Source of the DNA: an uncultured Oscillospiraceae bacterium
GTDB lineage: Bacteria > Bacillota > Clostridia > Oscillospirales > Ruminococcaceae
Direction: 5' to 3'
DNA: 5,084 bases
Assembly (NCBI GenBank): GCA_900552845.1
Contig: USBC01000133.1
Coordinates: 1 to 5,084, forward strand
Translations under genes and position numbers: made by a program
Shown here: positions 1 through 4,841 of the stretch, in pieces
Numbering within the stretch: position 1 is the first letter of the stretch
Layout: the number at the start of each line of letters is the position of its first letter
Notes under the pieces: generated by a model
The model's input: only the letters and a program-made list of their open reading frames with translations
Told to the model about the DNA's origin: nothing
The model's database searches: none

Positions 1-1
1 T

Positions 2-133
2 GCCGGTGTCATAGCAGTTGGCGGACGGATTGTCGTCTCGGTAATTTTCGTTCCACATTTCCGGGCCCCATTTGGTCTCATCCGGCAGCACCTGCTTCGG
101 ATAGACGATCGGCCCCTCCTTCGTACACAGCTT
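2..133 (-). other. Unidentified partial coding stretch in the same frame as, and directly after, the amber stop of the NuoG-like gene
   Basis: Reading leftward on the minus strand from the TAG at 136-134, the same frame continues for 44 sense codons without a stop and runs off the window. Third positions are mostly G or C, as in the neighbouring genes, while the other minus-strand frames either stop or have poor third-position GC. The peptide is rich in W, Y, N and D and includes KWGPEMWNENYRDD and SANCYDTG. I do not recognise its family. It lacks the TAPAVR-like opening that normally follows the second ferredoxin module in [FeFe] hydrogenases, and the CPYCGVGC-type opening of formate dehydrogenases. 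An AAGGAGG lies at 121-115, but no ATG, GTG or TTG sits at a suitable distance from it. It may be the rest of the upstream protein after an interrupted codon, or the start or interior of the operon's catalytic subunit. That it is coding is fairly likely; its identity is unknown. Confidence 0.5.
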
Positions 134-763
134 CTACCCGAGCTTGGCGGCACCCGCCGGGCACACCTTGGCGCACTGACCGCAGGCAACGCAGGCGGTC
201 TCGGAAAGAGGCAGATCAAAGGCGGAGGCAATATGGGTATCATAGCCGCGCTCGCAGGTCTCTATCACGCCGGCATACTGGTTCTTACGGCAAACGGCAA
301 CACAGCGGCGGCACAGAATGCACTTCGAGTTATCGCGAATCAAATGGGGCATGGAGGCATCGGTATGATAGCCCTGATCCTTCTTGGTAAAGCGATCCAT
401 CTCCACACTGTATTCCCGGCACAGCTTCTGCAGCTCACAGTCGGTATTGCGGGAGCAGGAAAGGCAGTCGGTGCGGTGGGTGGAAAGGATCAGCTCCAGC
501 GTGGTGCGGCGGTACCTTTGCAGGGTGGGGGTATTAGTGAATACCTCCATGCCCTCGTTTACCGGCATCACGCAGGCGGCAGCCAGTCCTCTGGCGCCCT
601 TTACCTCGCAGACGCAGATGCGGCAGGCGCCGATGGCATTGATCTCCTTGAGGTAGCACAGGGTGGGGATCCGGATCCCGGCAAGGTGCGCGGCTTCCAG
701 AATGGTAGCACCCTCGGGAGCGACCACGGGAATGTTATTGATCTTGAGATTTACAGTATTCAT
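134..763 (-). CDS. NuoG/HydA-like N-terminal iron-sulfur electron-transfer subunit (HndD-type, without catalytic domain)
   Basis: The 209-residue product carries the four iron-sulfur modules that open NuoG, HydA/HndD and NAD-linked formate dehydrogenases. A plant-type [2Fe-2S] domain has C36, C47, C50 and C64. A His-Cys [4Fe-4S] site has H96, C100, C103 and C109. Two ferredoxin-type [4Fe-4S] motifs are C148/C151/C154/C158 and C191/C194/C197/C201-P. All expected ligands are present. Its likely role is to carry electrons between the NuoF-like FMN subunit and a catalytic site in the cytoplasm. It begins 17 bp after the NuoF-like gene, with AAAGGAG nine bases before the ATG. HydA-type proteins of this architecture usually continue with a catalytic domain of several hundred residues, whereas this one stops at TAG eight residues after the last cysteine. 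That amber is the only TAG stop among the genes here, and the frame stays open beyond it. It is either a stand-alone ferredoxin-like subunit or an interrupted larger protein. Confidence 0.85.
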   Translation of the reverse strand: MNTVNLKINNIPVVAPEGATILEAAHLAGIRIPTLCYLKEINAIGACRICVCEVKGARGLAAACVMPVNEGMEVFTNTPTLQRYRRTTLELILSTHRTDCLSCSRNTDCELQKLCREYSVEMDRFTKKDQGYHTDASMPHLIRDNSKCILCRRCVAVCRKNQYAGVIETCERGYDTHIASAFDLPLSETACVACGQCAKVCPAGAAKLG

Positions 764-780
764 TGTCGGTCACTCCTTTC

Positions 781-2577
781 TTATCGTTTTACAATGGCGT
801 TAAAGCGGCAGGTCTCCATGCAGGCGCCGCACTTGATGCACTTACGGGTATCGATCTGGTGGGGCTTTCTCACCTCGCCGGAGATCGCATTGACGGGGCA
901 GGCACGGGCGCAGGCGGTGCAGCCCTTGCACTTGTCCTCCTCGATGACATAGTGAACCAGCCGCTTGCAAACGCCGGCGGGACAGCGCTTTTCGATGCAG
1001 TGCGCCTCGTACTCGTCACGGAAATAATGCAGGGTGGAAAGCACGGGGTTGGGGGCAGACTGTCCCAGTGCGCACAGGCTGTTTGCCTTGATGTAGTAGC
1101 ACAGCTCCTCCATCTCCTTCAAAAGCTCCGGTGTACCGTTGCCGCTGGTGATCATCTCCAGCATTTCCAGGAGACGGCGGGTACCGATCCGGCAGGGGGT
1201 ACACTTGCCGCAGCTTTCATCTACGGTGAATTCCAGGAAGAACTTGGCGATATCCACCATGCAGGTGTCCTCGTCCATGACGATCAAGCCGCCGGAACCC
1301 ATCATGGAGCCGATGGCGGTGAGGGAGTCGTAGTCGTTGGGGGTGTCGATGAGCTTGGCGGGGATGCAGCCGCCGGAGGGCCCACCGGTCTGCGCCGCCT
1401 TGAATTTCTTGCCGTTCGGAATGCCGCCGCCGATGTCCTCTACGATCTCTCGCAGGGTGGTGCCCATCGGGATCTCCACCAGTCCGGTATTGTTGATCTT
1501 ACCAACCAGACAGAAGACCTTGGTGCCCTTGCTGCGCTCGGTGCCCATGCCGGCAAACCAGTCGGCGCCATTCAGGATAATACGGGGAATATTCGCCCAG
1601 GTTTCTACATTGTTCAGAATGGTGGGAACGCCGAACAGCCCCTTGACCGCCGGGAACGGAGGACGGGGACGCGGCTCGCCGCGGTGACCCTCGATGGAGG
1701 TCATCAGCGCGGTCTCCTCGCCGCAGACGAAAGCGCCGGAGCCAAGGCGCAGCTCAATATCAAAGGCAAAGCCGGTGCCGAAGATGTCGTCACCGAGGAA
1801 GCCGTACTCTCTCGCCTGCTTGATGGCGATCTGCAGACGGTGAATGGCGATGGGGTACTCGGCGCGGACATAGATATAGCCCTGATGCGCACCGATGGCA
1901 TAACCGGCAATGGTCATGGCCTCCAGCACCACGTGGGGGTCGCCCTCCAGTACGGAGCGATCCATGAAGGCGCCGGGGTCGCCCTCGTCGGCATTGCAGC
2001 AGACATATTTTACATCGCCCTTGCTTTGGCGGGCAAAGAACCATTTTTGACCAGTGGGGAAGCCGCCGCCGCCGCGTCCGCGCAGACCGCTGTCCTTGAT
2101 GGTCTGAATGACCTCATCGGGGGTCATCTGAGTCAGCACACGGCCCAGCGCCTCATAGCCGTCCATGGCAATGTATTCATCAATATTTTCGGGATTGATG
2201 ACGCCGCAGTTGCGCAGTGCCACACGATGCTGCTTTTCATAGAATTTGGTGTGATTGAGGTTCTTGATGGTCTGGTCGTCCGCCACCGTCTCCTGATACA
2301 AAAGACGGGTCACGATACGGCCCTTGAGAATATGCTCCTCCACGATCTCGGGGATATCCTCCAGCTTGACATGGCTGTAGAAGCAGCCCTCAGGGTATAC
2401 CACCACCACGGGGCCCAGTGCGCACAGACCAAAGCAGCCGGTCTTGATGACCTGCACCTCGCCTGCCAGTCCTTTTTCCTCCAGCTCGCGGTTCAGCTCG
2501 TCTATCAGCGCCTGCGAATTGGAGGAGCTGCAGCCGGTACCGCCGCACACCAAAATGTGTGTTCTTGCAATAGCCAT
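781..2577 (-). CDS. hndC: NuoF-like NAD(P)H/FMN subunit of an electron-bifurcating oxidoreductase (HndC/HydB type)
   Basis: The 598-residue protein is the flavin subunit that exchanges hydride with NAD(P) and passes electrons to iron-sulfur clusters. In order: a thioredoxin-like [2Fe-2S] domain (C11, C16, C48, C52); the NuoF core with the glycine-rich GLRGRGGGGFPTG nucleotide loop at 164-176 and CNADEGDPGAF at 194-204; an SLBB-like segment at roughly 330-410; the [4Fe-4S] site C456, C459, C462 and C502; and a C-terminal two-cluster ferredoxin domain (C550/C553/C556/C560 and C580/C583/C586/C590). Complex I NuoF lacks the two end domains, and this longer architecture is typical of HydB/HndC proteins of flavin-based bifurcating enzymes. 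A Cys/His-rich hinge (H526, C527, C532, C537) precedes the last domain. The HndB-like gene ends 15 bp upstream, and its TAA overlaps this gene's AAGGAGG, so translation is probably coupled. Bifurcation is inferred from architecture. The family call is secure. Confidence 0.96.
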   Translation of the reverse strand: MAIARTHILVCGGTGCSSSNSQALIDELNRELEEKGLAGEVQVIKTGCFGLCALGPVVVVYPEGCFYSHVKLEDIPEIVEEHILKGRIVTRLLYQETVADDQTIKNLNHTKFYEKQHRVALRNCGVINPENIDEYIAMDGYEALGRVLTQMTPDEVIQTIKDSGLRGRGGGGFPTGQKWFFARQSKGDVKYVCCNADEGDPGAFMDRSVLEGDPHVVLEAMTIAGYAIGAHQGYIYVRAEYPIAIHRLQIAIKQAREYGFLGDDIFGTGFAFDIELRLGSGAFVCGEETALMTSIEGHRGEPRPRPPFPAVKGLFGVPTILNNVETWANIPRIILNGADWFAGMGTERSKGTKVFCLVGKINNTGLVEIPMGTTLREIVEDIGGGIPNGKKFKAAQTGGPSGGCIPAKLIDTPNDYDSLTAIGSMMGSGGLIVMDEDTCMVDIAKFFLEFTVDESCGKCTPCRIGTRRLLEMLEMITSGNGTPELLKEMEELCYYIKANSLCALGQSAPNPVLSTLHYFRDEYEAHCIEKRCPAGVCKRLVHYVIEEDKCKGCTACARACPVNAISGEVRKPHQIDTRKCIKCGACMETCRFNAIVKR

Positions 2578-2592
2578 TGGTTTTTGTCCTCC

Positions 2593-2964
2593 TTATTCCA
2601 TATAGGCGCCCACGGTGTACTCCATCACCGGATTGCCGTTTACCAAATGCTCGGTGACGACGCGCCCCACCTTTTCGGGGGACATCTTGACATAGGTCAC
2701 CTTCTCCTTACCGGGCTGAAAAACCTCCACGATGGGCTCCAGCTTGCACATACCGATACAGCCTGCCTGCGTTACTACCACGTCTTGCAGACCGCGGCGA
2801 TTGACCTCCTCCACAAAGGCGGAAAGGACGGGGCGGGCGCCGGCAGCAATCCCGCAGGTCGCCATTCCCACTACCACGCGGGTAGCGGCGCTGTTATCCT
2901 GCCGCATGGCTACTTTATTTTTCATCTGCTCCCGCAGGGCGGCAAGCTCTTCCAAAGATTTCAT
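2593..2964 (-). CDS. hndB: HndB-like thioredoxin-fold [2Fe-2S] subunit
   Basis: This 123-residue protein matches the small (2Fe-2S) ferredoxin-domain subunit placed between the NuoE-like and NuoF-like genes of Hnd-type operons. An N-terminal helix of about 25 residues is followed by a thioredoxin-like core with TRVVVGMATCGIAAGAR around C37 and QAGCIGMCKLEP around C69 and C73. Only three cysteines are present: the position five residues after C37, where NuoE has its second ligand, is glycine (G42). As I recall this is a family feature rather than damage, so cluster ligation in it is not canonical. It probably helps relay or gate electrons around the NuoF-like subunit in the cytoplasm. It starts 21 bp after the hndA stop, with purine-rich GGAAAGGAAAA upstream of the ATG as ribosome binding site. 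It ends in TAA overlapping the next gene's Shine-Dalgarno, so it belongs to the same transcript. Confidence 0.92.
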   Translation of the reverse strand: MKSLEELAALREQMKNKVAMRQDNSAATRVVVGMATCGIAAGARPVLSAFVEEVNRRGLQDVVVTQAGCIGMCKLEPIVEVFQPGKEKVTYVKMSPEKVGRVVTEHLVNGNPVMEYTVGAYME

Positions 2965-2985
2965 ATCGCGTTTTCCTTTCCTTTT

Positions 2986-3480
2986 TTACAGATATTTGTC
3001 CAGGATCTTGTCCACCTCATCGGGGGTCAGTCGTCCGTAAACTTCCTCATTGACGGTCATAACCGGTGCCAGACCGCAGGCACCGATGCAGCGGGTCGCC
3101 TCCAGCGAGAAGCGTCCGTCCGGCGTAGTGCCGCCCGGCTCAATGCCCAGCCGCTTCTGAATCCGCTCCAGCACCTCGCCGGCGCCCTTTACATAGCAGG
3201 CGGTGCCCATGCACACCCCGATATTGTACCTGCCTCGGGGGTTAAGGGTGAACTGCGCATAAAAGGTCACCACACCGTAGACCTCCGCCAAAGGGATATT
3301 CAGCTCCTCGGCGATGATGGTCTGCACCTCGATGGGCAGGTAACCGTAAAGCTCCTGCGCCCCTTGCAGCACCGGCATCAATGCGCCCTGCTGCTCTTTA
3401 TGGGCGGCGATCAACTCCCGCAGCGCCTTTTCCTGCTCGGCCGTCCCGTGGAACGGCACGACGGTCTTTCTTTTTGCCAT
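2986..3480 (-). CDS. hndA: NuoE-like [2Fe-2S] subunit (HndA/HydC type)
   Basis: The 164-residue length fits bacterial NuoE/HydC. The N-terminal half is helical with the family's GYLP (46-49) and VYGVVTFYAQF (67-77) segments, and the C-terminal half is a thioredoxin fold binding one [2Fe-2S] cluster through C90 and C95 (CMGTAC) and C131 and C135 (CIGAC). All four ligands are present. In NADH-linked hydrogenases and related bifurcating enzymes this subunit docks on the NuoF-like protein and holds the cluster near the FMN. The ATG at 3480 is preceded by AAGGAGG at 3497-3491 with a 10-base spacer, which supports the start. It lies 133 bp downstream of the ATP-binding protein gene and 21 bp upstream of hndB. 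The 133-bp gap holds a short dyad, so some separate control of this gene is possible. The HndA naming follows gene order; nuoE or hydC would be equally valid. Confidence 0.95.
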   Translation of the reverse strand: MAKRKTVVPFHGTAEQEKALRELIAAHKEQQGALMPVLQGAQELYGYLPIEVQTIIAEELNIPLAEVYGVVTFYAQFTLNPRGRYNIGVCMGTACYVKGAGEVLERIQKRLGIEPGGTTPDGRFSLEATRCIGACGLAPVMTVNEEVYGRLTPDEVDKILDKYL

Positions 3481-3490
3481 GAGAATGTGT

Positions 3491-3497
3491 CCTCCTT
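3491..3497 (-). promoter_or_regulatory. Ribosome binding site of the hndA-like gene
   Basis: AAGGAGG on the minus strand, ten bases upstream of the ATG at 3480. It matches the anti-Shine-Dalgarno sequence and sets the start. The same motif and spacing recur before the NuoF-like gene (2594-2588). Confidence 0.8.
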
Positions 3498-3528
3498 ATT
3501 TCCTTTCGGAATTGTTCCTTGGTATGTT

Positions 3529-3544
3529 AACTACCGTTGTAGTT
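3529..3544. promoter_or_regulatory. Perfect 6-bp dyad, possible operator or short hairpin
   Basis: AACTAC and GTAGTT form a perfect inverted repeat separated by four bases, in the 133-bp gap between the ATP-binding protein gene and the NuoE-like gene. It lies 49 bases upstream of the NuoE-like start. A 6-bp stem without a following T-run is poor as a terminator, so a protein-binding site or an mRNA processing hairpin is as likely. I recognise no known regulator motif. Confidence 0.3.
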
Positions 3545-3613
3545 TTCATCTGCAATTCTGATCTGTACGGGGGCAGTTCCTTCCCGTATGCATCGGCGTC
3601 TTCTCCGAAGCAA

Positions 3614-4174
3614 TTACAGCTTTTCCGGCTCGGGACAGCACTCGGCAATCCCATCGGCAATCTGTGAGGCAATAAAGCCCAAAACCTCCGGCTCGTCCAG
3701 CGGGATCTCCTCCCCCAAGACCTGCCGGATCTCGCGGGTATCCACGGCGAACTGCCGTTCCCCGTACCGAAATACCAGTCGAAAATCCTTTTCGGGGCTG
3801 CCCCCGATTAGGGTCGTCATGGTTTGGGGCAGGTCGCCCAGCGGCAGCCGGTCAATGTGGCTCATGCCGAAGGTCGCCGTTACCGTGGTGCCTGTGCCCT
3901 GCGTGCTCTGTACCGTCATTTCTCCGCCGGTCATCTCCGCCGCCATCTTCCACAGCGGCAGGCCCATGCCCACCCTGCGGGTGGTGCGGGTGGTGTAAAA
4001 GGGGTCACAGACCCGCCGCACCGTTTCGGCGTCCATGCCGCAGCCGTCGTCTGTGATGGTAACGGTCAGCTTGTCCGCAACGGGGCAGTAGCACACCTCC
4101 ACCGAGATGAGGGTCGCCCCAGCCTTGACCGAGTTCTCGGCGATATCCAGGATATTAAGCGAAAGTTCCTGCAA
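3614..4174 (-). CDS. GHKL-type ATP-binding protein of bifurcating-hydrogenase-type operons
   Basis: The 186-residue protein has a HATPase_c fold without a HisKA dimerisation/phosphoacceptor domain, receiver or membrane segment. The N-box is ILDIAENSVKAGA (N14), the G1 box DDGCGMD (42-48), the F-box DPFYTT (57-62), the G2 box RRVGMGLPL (66-74), and a final glycine-rich GTGTTVTATF is at 93-102. A tail of about 80 residues follows, with HIDRLPLGD at 106-114 and later FAVDTREIRQVLG. Small ATP-binding proteins of this kind are recurrent neighbours of NuoE/NuoF-like genes in clostridia; their biochemical role is not established, and regulation of the complex or operon is the usual guess. I place the start at the TTG at 4174: GGGGGAG lies seven bases before it, translation then opens with the family-typical QELSLNILDIAENS, and the upstream TTG (4237) falls in the -35 box. 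The ATG at 4201 falls at the predicted transcription start. Confidence 0.85.
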   Translation of the reverse strand: MQELSLNILDIAENSVKAGATLISVEVCYCPVADKLTVTITDDGCGMDAETVRRVCDPFYTTRTTRRVGMGLPLWKMAAEMTGGEMTVQSTQGTGTTVTATFGMSHIDRLPLGDLPQTMTTLIGGSPEKDFRLVFRYGERQFAVDTREIRQVLGEEIPLDEPEVLGFIASQIADGIAECCPEPEKL

Positions 4175-4181
4175 AACAGCA

Positions 4182-4188
4182 CTCCCCC
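4182..4188 (-). promoter_or_regulatory. Ribosome binding site fixing a TTG start
   Basis: GGGGGAG on the minus strand sits seven bases upstream of the TTG at 4174-4172 and about 14 bases after the predicted transcription start. No such motif precedes the alternative upstream starts at 4201 or 4237. Confidence 0.65.
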
Positions 4189-4208
4189 TATCCCTAAGCA
4201 TACAATCT

Positions 4209-4237
4209 ATTTTATCAATCCTCGCCGCAAAAATCAA
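4209..4237 (-). promoter_or_regulatory. Sigma-A-type promoter of the leftward oxidoreductase operon
   Basis: On the minus strand TTGATT (4237-4232) and TAAAAT (4214-4209) are separated by exactly 17 bases, close to the TTGACA/TATAAT consensus. Transcription would start near 4202, giving a leader of about 28 bases with a GGGGGAG ribosome binding site before the TTG start of the ATP-binding protein gene. It would serve the whole five-gene run down to the left edge, since the genes are closely spaced. This is predicted from sequence only. Confidence 0.7.
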
Positions 4238-4418
4238 CAGCCTTTTGCCTTTTTTGCAAGCGGTTATGTCATTTGTTAAATACCCATTCTCATCAACCCT
4301 TTATGATGGATAATTTGCATAATTAATTTTCCGCCCCCGCCGCCTGTCTGTGCGCTTTTTCCCTGCAAAAGCATACATATTTCCGGCATGCCGCACACAA
4401 AATACCAGCAGAAAACAG

Positions 4419-4425
4419 AAAGGAG
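4419..4425 (+). promoter_or_regulatory. Ribosome binding site of the ferredoxin gene
   Basis: AAAGGAG lies nine bases before the ATG at 4435. It also sits near an ATG at 4428 in another frame, but that frame gives an arginine- and glycine-rich product that looks like a shadow, so 4435 is the start. The upstream intergenic region (4238-4418) is AT-rich around 4300-4330, with TATGAT and GATAAT possible -10 boxes, but I see no convincing -35 partner. Confidence 0.7.
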
Positions 4426-4434
4426 CGATGAGCA

Positions 4435-4626
4435 ATGAAAGTGGAATTGGCGCGCGAGGGGTGCATCGGCTGCGGGCTGTGCGTTTCCACCTGTCCGGCA
4501 GTTTTCCGGCTGGCAGCAGACGGCAGGGCGGAGGTAATACAGGTTCCCGTTTCCGAGGAGGAAAAGGCGGACTGCCGCTTGGCGGCGGAGGGCTGTCCGG
4601 TAAGCGTTATCACGGCGGAGGGCTGA
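4435..4626 (+). CDS. Monocluster [4Fe-4S] ferredoxin
   Basis: The 63-residue product is a small soluble electron carrier. C10, C13 and C16 (CIGCGLC) with C54, which is followed by proline, are the four expected ligands of a single [4Fe-4S] cluster. C20 and C47 occupy the places of the two cysteines that form a disulfide in the well-studied Thermotoga maritima ferredoxin, and the overall length and start (MKVELAREGCIGCG) also resemble that protein. The second CxxCxxC motif of clostridial two-cluster ferredoxins is absent. It is divergent from the bifurcating-type operon across a shared intergenic region, so it is a reasonable candidate for the low-potential carrier reduced or oxidised by that complex; this is inference from position. 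A good ribosome binding site precedes the ATG. It ends in TGA three bases before a small proline-rich ORF whose ribosome binding site overlaps the last codons. Confidence 0.92.
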   Translation: MKVELAREGCIGCGLCVSTCPAVFRLAADGRAEVIQVPVSEEEKADCRLAAEGCPVSVITAEG

Positions 4627-4629
4627 AAG

Positions 4630-4767
4630 ATGGACGAGCAGAAGCCGAAAGTCCCCACACCGGAAACGGCACCGCAGCAGGAGCCGGAGGTAAACGCCGC
4701 ACCGCCGCCGGTGCCTCAGCCACAGTCCCCGCCCCCGCCGCCGGCGCCCTCTGGGGCGCCGGCGTGA
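4630..4767 (+). CDS. Small proline-rich protein of unknown function
   Basis: A 45-codon ORF begins three bases after the ferredoxin stop. GGAGGG at 4617-4622 lies seven bases before its ATG, so it is well placed for coupled translation. The product starts MDEQKPKVPTPETAPQQEPE and becomes almost entirely proline, alanine and glutamine, ending in PPPPPAPSGAPA. It has no cysteine, no membrane segment and no recognisable domain. Low-complexity starts like this often lead into a membrane or zinc-ribbon domain in clostridial proteins, but every forward frame closes by about 4780, so no such extension is visible here. The last 27 bases form a perfect 11-bp GC hairpin, which could stall assembly or sequencing, so an artificial truncation is possible. 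The ribosome binding site and tight spacing favour a real gene; its true length is uncertain. Confidence 0.5.
   Translation: MDEQKPKVPTPETAPQQEPEVNAAPPPVPQPQSPPPPPAPSGAPA
4739..4764 (+). repeat. Perfect 11-bp GC-only inverted repeat at the end of the proline-rich ORF
   Basis: CGCCGGCGCCC pairs perfectly with GGGCGCCGGCG across a four-base loop (TCTG). It overlaps the final codons of the small ORF. No T-run follows directly, so it is not a classic intrinsic terminator on its own, although it could work with the AT-rich hairpin just downstream. Confidence 0.6.
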
Positions 4768-4773
4768 GTAAAC

Positions 4774-4799
4774 CATGAGGGCTACACCCCATGATTTTT
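4774..4799 (+). terminator. Probable rho-independent terminator after the ferredoxin transcript
   Basis: CATG-A-GGG pairs with CCC-CATG (4787-4793) around a CTACA loop, with one bulged A, and is followed by ATTTTTACTTTTATT. It lies just after the proline-rich ORF and is oriented to end rightward transcription. The stem is short, so confidence is moderate. Confidence 0.5.
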
Positions 4800-4816
4800 A
4801 CTTTTATTAAACGCGA

Positions 4817-4841
4817 AAAGGGGCTCCAAGACTGCCCCTTT
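4817..4841. terminator. Perfect 8-bp hairpin, possible terminator for leftward transcription
   Basis: AAAGGGGC and GCCCCTTT pair perfectly around a nine-base loop. Read on the minus strand the stem is followed by TTTTCGCGTTTAATAAAAG, giving a terminator-like layout for transcripts arriving from the right. With the hairpin at 4774-4799 it would make a two-sided terminator between convergent units. No gene is visible to the right to confirm this. Confidence 0.45.

Noticed and set aside
79..81. ATG on the minus strand at 81-79 as start of a downstream gene
   Set aside because: That frame has poor third-position GC, an arginine- and threonine-rich product and no ribosome binding site at a suitable distance. 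The frame continuous with the NuoG-like gene looks far more protein-like.
233..952. A 239-codon plus-strand open frame
   Set aside because: It is antisense to the NuoG-like gene and the end of the NuoF-like gene, which carry complete cluster motifs; no ribosome binding site or recognisable domain.
763..3561. A 932-codon open frame on the plus strand
   Set aside because: It lies antisense to three clearly functional, motif-bearing genes (hndA, hndB and hndC-like). Its product is a histidine-, glycine- and alanine-rich sequence with no motif, as expected from the complement of GC-rich biased codons.
4276..4776. A 166-codon minus-strand frame over the ferredoxin
   Set aside because: The ferredoxin on the plus strand has all four cluster ligands and a good ribosome binding site. 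The antisense product is arginine- and leucine-rich without motifs and starts inside the GC hairpin.
4350..4778. A 142-codon plus-strand frame overlapping the ferredoxin and the proline-rich ORF
   Set aside because: Its product is glycine/arginine/alanine-rich and runs out of frame with the ferredoxin, whose motif makes that frame the real one.
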